Below are positions 16,705 to 26,012 of a DNA stretch of 64,000 nucleotides, one piece after another. The DNA comes from DYKG01 sp964596185. GTDB lineage: Bacteria; Muiribacteriota; Ozemobacteria; Ozemobacterales; Ozemobacteraceae. The translations under genes and the position numbers were made by a program. Under the pieces are notes generated by a model. It worked only from the letters and a program-made list of their open reading frames with translations. It was not told the origin of the DNA and did not search any database. Within the stretch, counting starts at the first letter, position 1; each line of letters starts with the position of its first letter. The DNA is taken from assembly GCA_964596185.1 (NCBI GenBank), contig CAZQUE010000018.1:5512-69511 (forward strand), in the 5' to 3' direction.

Positions 16705-19586
16705 TATTCATACCTGATCAGCATGAAGGTAAGGTCATCATCCTGCCTGACCGCCCATTGCCGATTTCCTGCAATAATTTTCTGCCAGAAAGATTCAAGA
16801 TCTTTATCAAATGATTTTTTTAAAAGCTCGACAAATCTTCTGTAGTCAAACATCTCGTCATCCTGATTGATCGCTTCGATTATTCCGTCTGTATAAAGCA
16901 CCAGAACATCCCCAGAAGCCAACTGTCCATTCACGATATCATAAGGATTTCGAAGTTTATTGCCCAAGGGCAATCCATTCGCTTCGATGAACTCGACAAT
17001 GCTGCCATTTTGTTTTATATGCACCGGATAACAGTGCCCGGCGTTGGCAAGCGAAAATTTGCCATTTCTACTATCAATATCCAGGCATTGACAGGTCATC
17101 ATTCGCCGCAGTTTCTTTTCTTTGAGGTGCAACAACACCTGATTTGCCGCTAACAATGTTTCAGCAGGCGTCTTAAAATTAAGCGAAGTTGATGCCACAA
17201 CCGCCTTGGCCATTGCCATTATTACTGCAGCAGGAATCCCATGCCCGGCAACATCACCAAAAATAATTCCGATACGCTCCGGCTCGGATTCAAAATAATC
17301 AAAATAGTCGCCGCCCATTTTGGTCATGAACAAAGATTTTGCAAAAAGACTGATTCTGGCACTGGAAAACTTTTCTTCAGGAAGCAGGCTTTCCTGAACT
17401 GCCGTACCAACCGCCAACTCCTGCAAACCCTCCATTGTAGAGTTGAACGCCGCAGTCAGTTGGCCAAGCTCATCTTCAGCTATCGATTGTATGCGATACC
17501 GAAAATTCCTTTGCTGCAGCTGCTCTACTCCTTTTTCCAGTTCCCTGACCGGACCCAGCATATGTGCTGCAAACAAGCGCACAAGCTGCCACAAAACCAT
17601 CAAAATAATCACACCGACAAGAAAAAGCCAAAATTTGAACCGCGCAATCTGCTCATCGATGAGCGCACCGGGGTAAATACTCATCAAAACCGCTTCCTGC
17701 ATTTGAGTACCTGCTATTGCACAAAAAAGATAAGTTTTTCCGTTAAGTTCGAATTCATTATCGAAAAATTGCTTTCTTAAAGCGGCTTTATGCAGCATTC
17801 TCTGCAGTCTTTTGTTTTCTGAAAATTGTGTCGGCATGACGATGTTCGAATCGATCTCCATCAATGCCAACCTTCGAGGCAATACCTCTGCCTCTATTTT
17901 TGAAAATTCTTTTTCAATGAAGGTTCGCAGCATATCTTCACGGCTCCAGATGGCAGCAAAAATTCCCCAACTGTTAAAATTGCGAAAATCACCCAGCAGC
18001 TTAAGAAAGGTCCAACTCGCCGACATACCGGTATTTTGCAGGGTTATTTCGTTGAGAATGCTCAAAAAATTAAGATAAATCAAATCCTCAGAGGAAATTG
18101 ATTCCAGAGTAGACTTGCCTTCCTCGCCACGACGACGCAAATCGTTATTACTGACAAATTCAAGCGATCTGCCAAGGTAATCAACAAAAAAACTGCCGGC
18201 AACTTCTGCTCTGGCGCCAGAAAAGGTTATGCGCTGTTTTTCATTTCGATCCAGCAAAAGCATCATGCCAGGCTCAAAACCCTCAGCAAAGGTTTTTAAT
18301 TCAGCAAGAGCTTCTTCAGTCCATTCCCTTTCCTGAAATCTACGGTTACGTGCATCGATAAATTCATTCAATTGCCGGGCAAATCCTTTTCGAATCGCAG
18401 GATAACGGGAATCGATTTCCTTGAGAATTCTGATCGATTCCTGCTGTTGCTCATCTATCATCGCGGCTTTCTTTTCATTGAAATATTCATAGCCGGTAGA
18501 AAAGAGAATCAGGGCAGGAATACCATTGGCAAAGAACAGCAGCAGCAAAAATTTGCGCTGAATACTAAGCCTGAAATCCGGATTTCGCAAAAACCAGCAA
18601 TGAGCAGCAAAAAGAGCAATAAAAAGCCATTTTATCAGACTCGCAAATGCCGCATGGGTAGCAGACAAGACATCTACAATCTTCCCCTGCTTTTCAAGAT
18701 AGGCAAAAACGATGAGTTCCGGCGAAACCTGGCGAAAAAACAACAGATAATCCTCAATATTTCTAAAACTGACCGCATTCTGCTCAAACTTTTTCGCCTC
18801 GATCTTGAATCTGTTGATGACACTGGGCTTTTTTGGCAAACCTGCATGCAAATAATCATTACAGGTAAAATAACCCAGCTTCACCCTAGGGTTGCTTTCG
18901 TTGAAATGGCTCACCAGTAAACGAGGACCAATGCGCTGACGCAAAATTCTCGCACTTATAAAAACAGCCACGGAAAAATTTTGCCCCGGATACATCCAGA
19001 GTTTTCTTTTATCAACCGTTTCACTAACGGTAATTGCACGGCCGCTGTAAGACGGGCGAAAAAACTCGATCATGAGCTCTGGCAAAAGAAATTGACCGAA
19101 GTAACCCCGCAAAAGATTTATTCTTTGCTGAACAACCGGCAAGCTTGCAGGATCAGGCGGAACGACCGTTCTATAATGCTGAAGGATTTCATGGCAGACT
19201 TGATACATTGATTTAAGCACATACTGAAAACTTTTTTCTTCGCTTAAATCTTTATTGATCTTCCCGTCTTCATCCCAGACAATGAACTGCAAAGCATCAG
19301 GAAAATATTTTTTCAATGCCAGAATTCGTTTTGTTAAAGCTTTATCCGGATTCTCATGCCGATCAGCCAGACTGAAGTTTTTCTGAAAAAGAGCATGGAA
19401 AAAATTTTCATCCTGATGCAGGTTTACCAGCAGTTCGAGTGATTCTTCCATTTTGGCGCGACTGGCATTAAGCTGATCGGCCTGTTTATATTCAAAATGG
19501 CTGTTGAAGGCAAACCAAAGCAGACACAATGGTAAAAAAAGCCCATAAACTGCTTTTGCCAGGAATAAAGTCAGCTTTTTCAACAA
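16704..19586 (-). CDS. membrane HAMP-SpoIIE-type PP2C serine phosphatase
   Basis: 960 residues with the same plan as its downstream neighbour: N-terminal helix, a long sensor region, helices near 315-360 and 655-680, HAMP, and a PP2C SpoIIE-type domain at about 735-958. All metal motifs are intact: GGDYFDYF, GDVAGHG (about 777), LYTDGIIEA (about 897) and DDDLTFMLI (about 950). Family members dephosphorylate STAS-domain antagonists and so release alternative sigma factors or control other partners; the partner here is unknown. It is the first gene of a coupled unit (this gene, the altered paralogue, slyX). About 120 bases of AT-rich DNA separate it from the FKBP gene. Confidence 0.88.
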   Translation of the reverse strand: MLKKLTLFLAKAVYGLFLPLCLLWFAFNSHFEYKQADQLNASRAKMEESLELLVNLHQDENFFHALFQKNFSLADRHENPDKALTKRILALKKYFPDALQFIVWDEDGKINKDLSEEKSFQYVLKSMYQVCHEILQHYRTVVPPDPASLPVVQQRINLLRGYFGQFLLPELMIEFFRPSYSGRAITVSETVDKRKLWMYPGQNFSVAVFISARILRQRIGPRLLVSHFNESNPRVKLGYFTCNDYLHAGLPKKPSVINRFKIEAKKFEQNAVSFRNIEDYLLFFRQVSPELIVFAYLEKQGKIVDVLSATHAAFASLIKWLFIALFAAHCWFLRNPDFRLSIQRKFLLLLFFANGIPALILFSTGYEYFNEKKAAMIDEQQQESIRILKEIDSRYPAIRKGFARQLNEFIDARNRRFQEREWTEEALAELKTFAEGFEPGMMLLLDRNEKQRITFSGARAEVAGSFFVDYLGRSLEFVSNNDLRRRGEEGKSTLESISSEDLIYLNFLSILNEITLQNTGMSASWTFLKLLGDFRNFNSWGIFAAIWSREDMLRTFIEKEFSKIEAEVLPRRLALMEIDSNIVMPTQFSENKRLQRMLHKAALRKQFFDNEFELNGKTYLFCAIAGTQMQEAVLMSIYPGALIDEQIARFKFWLFLVGVIILMVLWQLVRLFAAHMLGPVRELEKGVEQLQQRNFRYRIQSIAEDELGQLTAAFNSTMEGLQELAVGTAVQESLLPEEKFSSARISLFAKSLFMTKMGGDYFDYFESEPERIGIIFGDVAGHGIPAAVIMAMAKAVVASTSLNFKTPAETLLAANQVLLHLKEKKLRRMMTCQCLDIDSRNGKFSLANAGHCYPVHIKQNGSIVEFIEANGLPLGNKLRNPYDIVNGQLASGDVLVLYTDGIIEAINQDDEMFDYRRFVELLKKSFDKDLESFWQKIIAGNRQWAVRQDDDLTFMLIRYE

Positions 19587-19707
19587 CCTACTCTCGTTCT
19601 GGAATTTTTAACCTATCGGTTTCCCAAAGAATTATCGGGTAATATGATACGCAAAAATCAGAAGAAAAGGAACTGCAACAGCTCCAGTTTCACATGGAAC
19701 CGGCATT

Positions 19708-20169
19708 TCAATAGATTTTTATGAATTCGATCTGAAAGCACAGATCGGTGTTCGGGGGAATTAAATTGCCGGCACCGGTACTACCGTAAGCAAGATGGGA
19801 AGGAATTATAGCTTCCCAGGTCTCCCCTTCCTGCATTTGCAAAAGAATCTTTGTCCAGCCTGAAATAACGCCGTTAACCGGAAAAATTGCCGGTTGATTG
19901 ACTTTGTAGGAGCTGTCAAAAACACGACCGTCCAGAAAAAAACCACGGTAATGAACTTGAACCCTGTCAGTGATTTGTGGGCGCCGACCGGTTCCTTTGC
20001 GAACTATTCGATAACGGATACCATCGGCATCGACTTGCATTCCATCGGAAAATTTCTGCATTATTTCAGCTGGAATTAGCTTGTTCAGATCCGGTTCGCT
20101 TTTTTCTCCCCAGAAAAAGATGAAGAAAACTGCAACAAAAATGAGAATAATACTTAAATTACGGTTCAT
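19708..20169 (-). CDS. FKBP-type peptidyl-prolyl isomerase, membrane-anchored or exported
   Basis: 153 residues from ATG 20169 (MNRNLSIILIFVAVFFIFFW). An earlier in-frame start at 20214 lies inside the rubredoxin terminator and is unlikely. The hydrophobic N-terminus has no clear cleavage site, so it may be an anchor. The FKBP domain is complete: VQVHYRGFFLDGRVFDSSY, VISGWTKILLQMQEGE, IPSHLAYGSTGAG, LIPPNTDLCFQIE. These contain the Asp, Phe, Trp and Tyr of the active pocket. Such FkpA/Mip-like enzymes speed proline isomerisation in exported proteins. A GAGGG lies about 10 bases before the start. Confidence 0.92.
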   Translation of the reverse strand: MNRNLSIILIFVAVFFIFFWGEKSEPDLNKLIPAEIMQKFSDGMQVDADGIRYRIVRKGTGRRPQITDRVQVHYRGFFLDGRVFDSSYKVNQPAIFPVNGVISGWTKILLQMQEGETWEAIIPSHLAYGSTGAGNLIPPNTDLCFQIEFIKIY

Positions 20170-20190
20170 ATAAACAGACCCTCTACAGAA

Positions 20191-20231
20191 AGACCGCCTC
20201 AACAGGTCTTTCACAGATGTGGAGGCGGTCT
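20191..20231 (-). terminator. intrinsic terminator after rubredoxin
   Basis: A 10-bp stem AGACCGCCTC (20191-20200) with GAGGCGGTCT (20222-20231) around a 21-base loop. On the minus strand it is followed by TTTCTGT. It sits 22 bases past the rubredoxin stop and just before the FKBP start. The large loop makes strength uncertain. Confidence 0.6.
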
Positions 20232-20252
20232 GGACAATTATCGGCCGATCAA

Positions 20253-20411
20253 TCAGGCTTTTTCAAACTGATCTTTACCAACACCGCAAGCCGGGCAGAC
20301 CCAATCTTCGGGAAGATCTTCAAATGCAGTTCCCGGAGCGATTCCATTGTCAGGGTCACCAGCTGCGGGATCGTATTCGTAACCACAAACAGTACAGACG
20401 TATTTAGCCAT
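20253..20411 (-). CDS. rubredoxin
   Basis: 52 residues starting MAKYVCTVCGYEYDP. It has the two CxxC iron ligand pairs, CTVCG near the N-terminus and CPACGVGK near the C-terminus, with the typical PGTAFEDLPEDW loop between them. Rubredoxins carry one electron on a mononuclear iron centre. In anaerobes they feed rubrerythrin, superoxide reductase or flavodiiron proteins in oxygen and peroxide defence. A strong AAGGAG lies 6-8 bases before the ATG. It follows the CheW-like gene by 15 bases and ends at a hairpin. Length and motifs are standard. Confidence 0.95.
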   Translation of the reverse strand: MAKYVCTVCGYEYDPAAGDPDNGIAPGTAFEDLPEDWVCPACGVGKDQFEKA

Positions 20412-20426
20412 TAGATTTTCTCCTTA

Positions 20427-20948
20427 TTAAAATGATTCTACAACCTTTTGCAGAATTTCAATCTCACCAGCATCGAGCCATTGGTCGACCAGAAAAACAT
20501 GAATTTGTTTGTCATCGACAAGCGCACTTCGAAAGGATTTTTCACCTGATTCGGCCAATTCTGGGGGAATGGGTGCAAGCACTCCTTCTTTCAGGCGGTA
20601 TTCAATGTCATCGGCAACAACAGCCATGTAAACCCCGGGTTTAACCGTAAAAATCATTAGCCGCGAATCGTCGGTCGTTTCGTAATTTTTTTCCAGACCT
20701 ATCCGGTGTCGGACGTTGATCACCGGAACCACCGTACCGCGAACGTTAACGACTCCCATCAGCAAATCAGATTGCTGCGGAACACTTATCAGGGGGCCGG
20801 GCATGACAACTTCAGTAACATCTACCGCGGGCACAACAAAAGATTTAGCGGCAAATCTGAACAGAAAAAACTTTTCCATTCTGCCATCGCCATTTCTAGC
20901 TCTGCTATTTTCGGCGATTCTTCTGATCAGAGGCAAAATTTGTGACAT
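20427..20948 (-). CDS. CheW-like domain protein
   Basis: 173 residues. Residues about 24-170 are a CheW-type fold: FLFRFAAKSFVVPAVDVTEVV, LLMGVVNVRGTVVPVINVRHRIGL and a later MAVVADDIEYRL. The hallmark NVRGxVVPV is clear. The start at 20948 is kept because CTGGAG lies 9 bases before it; the alternative MEKFF (20879) has no Shine-Dalgarno. CheW proteins couple receptors to CheA. This copy is about 14 kb away from the main chemotaxis operon and paired with rubredoxin, so it may serve a different kinase or array. The short N-terminal extension is unusual. Confidence 0.85.
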   Translation of the reverse strand: MSQILPLIRRIAENSRARNGDGRMEKFFLFRFAAKSFVVPAVDVTEVVMPGPLISVPQQSDLLMGVVNVRGTVVPVINVRHRIGLEKNYETTDDSRLMIFTVKPGVYMAVVADDIEYRLKEGVLAPIPPELAESGEKSFRSALVDDKQIHVFLVDQWLDAGEIEILQKVVESF

Positions 20949-21147
20949 TTATCTGACTCCAGCAGCGAATATTGCTCAAGCCACACGCCCGCCTGCCTGC
21001 ACCACCTTTGTTGTCAACGGCTTCCAGCCATTATCAGCAAAAACCTGCAGCTTATTAGAGCAAACTTGATACTACCAGAAAAAACTTTTAGATAAAATAC
21101 TTTTTTCGAGTTAAAATTCTTATAGAGATAGTTTTTAAGAGGGAAAT

Positions 21148-22563
21148 ATGCTTGATATCGCCAGATTGATCGACTGGCTCTCGGGAACCGGCATACAGGA
21201 AAAATCATCGTCTTCTTCGCATTCGGAAAGGCGCCAATTCGAGCGTTTGCCATTACAAGACTGCAGCATTTATCTTGGCTCTGATGGCCCATTTCCACTG
21301 CTAAACCTTAGTTTTGGCGGTATGCGCGTCGATCTTGGCCGGTATGAAAAACTTGCCGAGCTAAAAATAGGACAGGAATTGAATTGCGACATTTTTCTCG
21401 AAAACATTCTGATCAATAATAGAATCATGATTAGAAATTTGGAAAATGGTTTGGCTGGTTGCGCATTTGCAAAGTTTTCGGCCACCGAAGCCAGAATAGT
21501 CAATGCTTTCCTCAAACCGAGAATTCTCGGGTTTTCTCTACGTGAGATCGATAACGCCAGACTTAGAAACGAAGATGAAAATTTGCGAATGCGCTGGTTT
21601 CAAGGCAAAGACGGCACCCAGATTTTTCTCTGGCAAACCATGTCCGGTGAAAATGTTAAACAGGAATTTTATTTCCTGGACTATTTCATCGGCTGGCAAA
21701 ATAACCAGGAAGATTTAAAAACCGGCATTATCAAAGAAAGCTCAAAAAAAAGTTTTGGGCGGCTTTCTCCTGAATCCGTAGCCTTTTTCAACATGCCCTC
21801 TTATCGCGCCCTGAAGCTCGGCCGAACGATTCTTTCATCTTCCAGACTTCCCGCCGACGCTAAAGACCATCTATTCAAGAGCATTACCAGAGAAGAAAAG
21901 CGACTTTACCATCGCTATGTAATCAAAAACAACGAAGTCTGTTTCGCACCCGATCAACAACCTAATCTACTGATCCCGGTTTTAAATCTCAGCTTGCAAG
22001 GAATCGCGCTGCTGACCACGCCCGATTTCAGGTTCGATCGCAAGAAACAATTTTCAGGCACTCTTCAATTGGCAACCCGACAGATAAGAGTCTTGTTCAA
22101 GCCTGCTTATGAAGAGGCCCATTTTTGCGGTGGCAGCATCGAAGGTGATGATGAGGCAATGCAGAAATTTTCCGAATTTCTCGCACCAAGACTGCTGGCA
22201 CAATATCTTGAAAAAGTCCCTGCGCCGATTGAAGTTCCGATGAAAACCGGGTCGGGCGTGTCGGTTTCATTGTTTACCGGACTGCACAACACTCACGTCT
22301 TGTCTCTTGTTGGGCCAGACGCAAAACTTCTTGGCGGCAGAATAGTATTCATGAATAACATTGTCAGATATCACCTCAATAGCCTGAAATTGTATCGATG
22401 CTCAGAAAGCGTTATTTTTCCAGGCGACTGGGATATACCAGCCCATATACTGCACGATGAAAAAGATCTGGATGAACAAGCCCGATATTTCTGCAAAGAG
22501 CTTTTGGAAAATTCTCAAGTTGCTGATGCAACCAAAGAAGCATGGCTTGAAGCGCTTTCGTGA
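21148..22563 (+). CDS. protein with two PilZ (c-di-GMP-binding) domains
   Basis: 471 residues, soluble. The first PilZ domain (about 30-125) has RRQFERL and NLSFGGMRV, fulfilling RxxxR and NxSxxG. The second (about 245-350) has KRLYHRY and NLSLQGIAL, again both motifs. The region between (about 130-240) and the last 100 residues are unassigned. PilZ domains bind cyclic di-GMP and change conformation, often controlling motility or surface polysaccharide. With both sites intact this is a candidate effector linking c-di-GMP to the chemotaxis or surface-sugar functions in the window. GAGGG precedes the ATG. Confidence 0.85.
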   Translation: MLDIARLIDWLSGTGIQEKSSSSSHSERRQFERLPLQDCSIYLGSDGPFPLLNLSFGGMRVDLGRYEKLAELKIGQELNCDIFLENILINNRIMIRNLENGLAGCAFAKFSATEARIVNAFLKPRILGFSLREIDNARLRNEDENLRMRWFQGKDGTQIFLWQTMSGENVKQEFYFLDYFIGWQNNQEDLKTGIIKESSKKSFGRLSPESVAFFNMPSYRALKLGRTILSSSRLPADAKDHLFKSITREEKRLYHRYVIKNNEVCFAPDQQPNLLIPVLNLSLQGIALLTTPDFRFDRKKQFSGTLQLATRQIRVLFKPAYEEAHFCGGSIEGDDEAMQKFSEFLAPRLLAQYLEKVPAPIEVPMKTGSGVSVSLFTGLHNTHVLSLVGPDAKLLGGRIVFMNNIVRYHLNSLKLYRCSESVIFPGDWDIPAHILHDEKDLDEQARYFCKELLENSQVADATKEAWLEALS

Positions 22564-22571
22564 AGCAAAAA

Positions 22572-22600
22572 TTGCTGAATCGGCAATTTAGTGATATTCT
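22572..22600 (+). promoter_or_regulatory. candidate promoter of rph-rdgB
   Basis: TTGCTG (22572-22577), 17 bases, TATTCT (22595-22600). Both boxes are partial matches with ideal spacing, and the expected start is about 35 bases before the rph ATG at 22645. Confidence 0.4.
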
Positions 22601-22644
22601 GTCGAAAAATTATCCCAAACAAGCCGATTCTGGAGGAAATACCA

Positions 22645-23372
<728 letters not shown>

Positions 23373-23376
<4 letters not shown>

Positions 23377-23957
23377 AAACAATCTGGGTTGCAACCGGCA
23401 ATGCTCACAAACTGATTGAAATATCAGAAATCCTCGGCTCCGATATCCTTCTGAAGAGTTTTAAAGACATTGAAAACTCTCCGGATGTGGTGGAAGATGG
23501 TTCAACATATCTGGAAAATGCCGAGATCAAAGCCCGAGCATTGTTCAGCATTGTCGGTCAGCCCGTAATTGCCGATGATTCAGGCTTAGAGGTAGATGCG
23601 CTGGGTGGTAGGCCCGGCATTCATTCGGCCAGATATTCAGGCGATGATACCAACCACGATCGGAATATCAGCAAGTTGCTCAAGGAGCTGGACGACCTAC
23701 CTCTGGAAAAAAGAACGGCCAGGTTTCGCTGCGTGATAGTCTATATAGACCAAAACGGAGTCAGCCATAACTTTGAAGGGATTTTCCCCGGCTACATAGG
23801 ATTTGCCCGCTCAGGACAAGGTGGTTTTGGCTATGATCCGGTTTTCTTTCTCAAAGAGCGCAACTGCTCCGTAGCTGAACTAAGTTCTGAAGAAAAAAAT
23901 CGCCTGAGCCATCGCAGCCTGGCCATAGAAAAATTAAAAAAATTCCTCCAGCTTTAA
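23373..23957 (+). CDS. rdgB: dITP/XTP pyrophosphatase (HAM1/RdgB)
   Basis: 194 residues. It hydrolyses non-canonical purine triphosphates (dITP, XTP) to monophosphates, keeping them out of DNA and RNA. Signatures are the N-terminal VATGNAHKLIEISEIL, ADDSGLEVDALGGRPGIHSARYSG, FGYDPVFF and the C-terminal LSHRSLAIEKL. Length is standard. It is translationally coupled to rph through ATGA. About 140 bases of AT-rich DNA follow before the next gene; no clear terminator is seen. Confidence 0.96.
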
Positions 23958-24099
23958 CGAGCAACCCATCCAAATCGCCATCAGTAGCCTATTTTAGGTT
24001 TCTTAATATTTTTTTACAAAAGGGGTTACGGGTTGGTTATTTTATTCTTATAATCAATTTCAAGTTAAACAAAACAAGAACCACTGGAGGTCATAAGTA

Positions 24100-24525
24100 A
24101 TGAGTAAAGTGTACAGAATCCTCGCAGTCCTTCTTCTTACATTCGCGATGTTCTTAACTGCCGGCGAAAACCAGGAAGCCTTCGCCAAGAAAAGCAAAAA
24201 GACTTCATGGATCAAAAAAGCATCTCGCAAAATCAAAAGAAACATCAAGAAAACTGCCAAGAAAACCAGACGTGCTTTCGTTAAAGCCGGCTGCAAAGTT
24301 ACCAATGCCGTAATGGATAGCGCTGTTAAAGCCAAATCAAAAATCACCCGCAAAAAAGCCAAAAAGACCTGGGTTAAAGGCCACTACAAAAAAGGCAACA
24401 AAAAACACACCAAAGGTCACTTCAGAAAAGTCAGCAAAAAAGGCAAGAGAAGTTCAGGATCAAGCAGTGCAGCACCCAGCGGTCAGCCACTTCCTTCACA
24501 GGATCCATTAATGCCTAACTTCTAA
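24100..24525 (+). CDS. secreted Lys-rich basic protein
   Basis: 141 residues: signal peptide (MSKVYRILAVLLLTFAMFLTAG, cleavage near AFA-KK), then an extremely basic body with runs such as KKASRKIKRNIKKTAKKTRR, a TWVKGHYKKG/TKGHFRK pair, and a Ser/Pro/Gln tail. The composition recalls histone H1-like proteins, but the signal peptide means it acts outside the cytoplasm, perhaps binding anionic polymer at the envelope. The WVKGHY/GHF pair resembles WxxGxY-type repeats of exported proteins. GGAGG lies 7 bases before the ATG, and a TATAAT-like -10 sits at 24049. A strong terminator follows. Function unknown. Confidence 0.75.
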   Translation: MSKVYRILAVLLLTFAMFLTAGENQEAFAKKSKKTSWIKKASRKIKRNIKKTAKKTRRAFVKAGCKVTNAVMDSAVKAKSKITRKKAKKTWVKGHYKKGNKKHTKGHFRKVSKKGKRSSGSSSAAPSGQPLPSQDPLMPNF

Positions 24526-24541
24526 TCGAAAAAGTTTATTC

Positions 24542-24576
24542 AAAACGGGTTTGCAAATTGCAAACCCGTTTTGCTT
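24542..24576 (+). terminator. intrinsic terminator after the Lys-rich secreted protein
   Basis: Stem AAAACGGGTTTGC (24542-24554) with GCAAACCCGTTTT (24560-24572), a 5-base loop and a T-rich continuation. It lies 17 bases after the stop codon and shows that the gene is monocistronic. Confidence 0.88.
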
Positions 24577-24664
24577 TTAGGCAATGCCAGCAACATGTTT
24601 TTCTTGTATTAAAAGACGGGCTATTTTATTCTAAAAACAGACAAAACCATCGAGGAGCAACCAA

Positions 24665-25117
24665 ATGGGAGCCATTAAAGGCAAGATTCAGAAGGGTCTT
24701 GGCGAATCAAAAAACACCGTGCGGGAACAAATACCTTTCTTTAAGAAGGTTTTTCCTGAAGTTGCCGACTGCAAAGCGGGCACAATCAATATTCTACTTG
24801 AAAAACCTCTGGTAATAATCAGCCCTGATTTTACCACCGAACCCCTGCCCTGGCATCCTGCATTCAAGATCGTCAAAGGCGGCGAAGTTTTCAAATTTCT
24901 TAGAATTACTCTAAAAATAGATGGCTGCGAACCGGTCAAAGCCTGGATTTACCAGGCACAATTTTCTCCTTACCATGAAAACCCTTATTATATCGAAGTT
25001 ATAGCTCCTGAATTAGCTTTTAGCGGAACGCCGAATTGCGAAATAGAAGTTCAGGCCAACTGCTTCGAAGGTCTTGTTGTAATCGGAGAATCTGAAAGAG
25101 TCACAGGAAAAGCCTGA
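24665..25117 (+). CDS. possible RibK-like (DUF120) protein
   Basis: 150 residues, cytoplasmic. The pattern KGLGESKNTV near residue 10, KAGTINILLEKP near 40, and YYIEVIAPELAFSGTPNCEIEVQ near 110-130 follows the layout of the CTP-dependent riboflavin kinase fold (DUF120) of archaea. That family has GxGEG, PGTLNVxL and an EVIAPxxLR...DGDxVEI region. The Pro of PGTLN is Ala here and the C-terminal Arg is missing, so kinase activity is doubtful. GAGG precedes the ATG. The metallo-hydrolase gene follows within 15 bases, indicating an operon. The family call is an inference from motif spacing only. Confidence 0.45.
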   Translation: MGAIKGKIQKGLGESKNTVREQIPFFKKVFPEVADCKAGTINILLEKPLVIISPDFTTEPLPWHPAFKIVKGGEVFKFLRITLKIDGCEPVKAWIYQAQFSPYHENPYYIEVIAPELAFSGTPNCEIEVQANCFEGLVVIGESERVTGKA

Positions 25118-25130
25118 AAAAAGTTTGCGA

Positions 25131-26012
25131 ATGGAACTGACAAAAATTACAGACCGGGTAAGGCTTATTGTTGGCCCAGCCAACGTCGGAATAGTTCTAT
25201 TAGAAAACAGTGAGATAGTTTTAATCGATTCCGGCCTCGATGAAAAACATGCAGCAAAGATTCATGAATTGCTGGCCGACTATCGCTTCAAGGTCAGCGC
25301 AATACTCAACACCCATGCCCACGCTGATCACATTGGCGGAAACGCTTTTTTTCAGCAGAAAACAGGATGCAAGGTTTTTGCTTCGATTCTTGAAGCACCA
25401 ATGGTTAAACAACCCCTGATTCAATCGGCAGTTCTATTTTCTGGAGCTCCGGTAAACGAGTTAACCAACAGATTTATCATGGCCAATCCCAGCAGGGTCG
25501 AGGTTCTTCCAGAGAAAAACATCCACTTTGCCGATCTCGAGATAAAAATAATCGATCTGCCCGGCCATTCTGTTAACCAGAAAGGCTTTGAGGTTGACGG
25601 AGTCGCTTTTGTCGCCGATTCCATTTTTCCGGAAAGCTTTTTCAAGAAACAGAGATTGCCTTTTATTTATGACCCGGCAACGCAAATGGAAACAATCGAA
25701 AAACTGCGCAACTACAGGGCACATTTTTTTGTTGGCGGTCACTTCCAACCGACTCGGGACATTGGCCCGATGCTTGAATTAAATTACGCATCAATAAAGG
25801 ATTCCATCGATTTTTTGCGTGATCTGCTCAAAATTCCTCAACCACAGGATAGAATCATAAAAACCTTTCTCGATCATTTCGGCATCAGAAAAAACAACTG
25901 GGAATATTTCCTTTACAGAGCAACGGTCAATGGATATCTTTCTTCATTGTACAAACATGGACAAATTAAATATCGCGTAATGGAGAACCTGCTCGTCTGG
26001 TATGCCCTATAA
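25131..26012 (+). CDS. metallo-beta-lactamase-fold hydrolase
   Basis: 293 residues from ATG 25131 (MELTKITDRVRLI); a TTG at 25125 is the alternative and neither has a strong Shine-Dalgarno. The zinc-binding motif THAHADHIGG is intact. Further ligands are IDLPGHS and the Asp of FVADSIFP, with GGHFQPT completing the site. The superfamily includes glyoxalase II-like thioesterases and other hydrolases; substrate is not evident. A C-terminal region of about 80 residues with aromatic and basic residues extends beyond the core fold. It follows the RibK-like gene and overlaps the next small secreted protein gene by 11 bases. Confidence 0.88.
   Translation: MELTKITDRVRLIVGPANVGIVLLENSEIVLIDSGLDEKHAAKIHELLADYRFKVSAILNTHAHADHIGGNAFFQQKTGCKVFASILEAPMVKQPLIQSAVLFSGAPVNELTNRFIMANPSRVEVLPEKNIHFADLEIKIIDLPGHSVNQKGFEVDGVAFVADSIFPESFFKKQRLPFIYDPATQMETIEKLRNYRAHFFVGGHFQPTRDIGPMLELNYASIKDSIDFLRDLLKIPQPQDRIIKTFLDHFGIRKNNWEYFLYRATVNGYLSSLYKHGQIKYRVMENLLVWYAL

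Noticed and set aside
17241..18920. Plus-strand open frames opposite the SpoIIE-type phosphatase
   Set aside because: They are antisense to a long gene with conserved domains and show no ribosome-binding site or family motif.
13765..19586. Sigma-factor partner-switching cluster
   Set aside because: SpoIIE-type phosphatases suggest it, but no STAS antagonist, RsbW-type kinase or sigma factor lies within the window.
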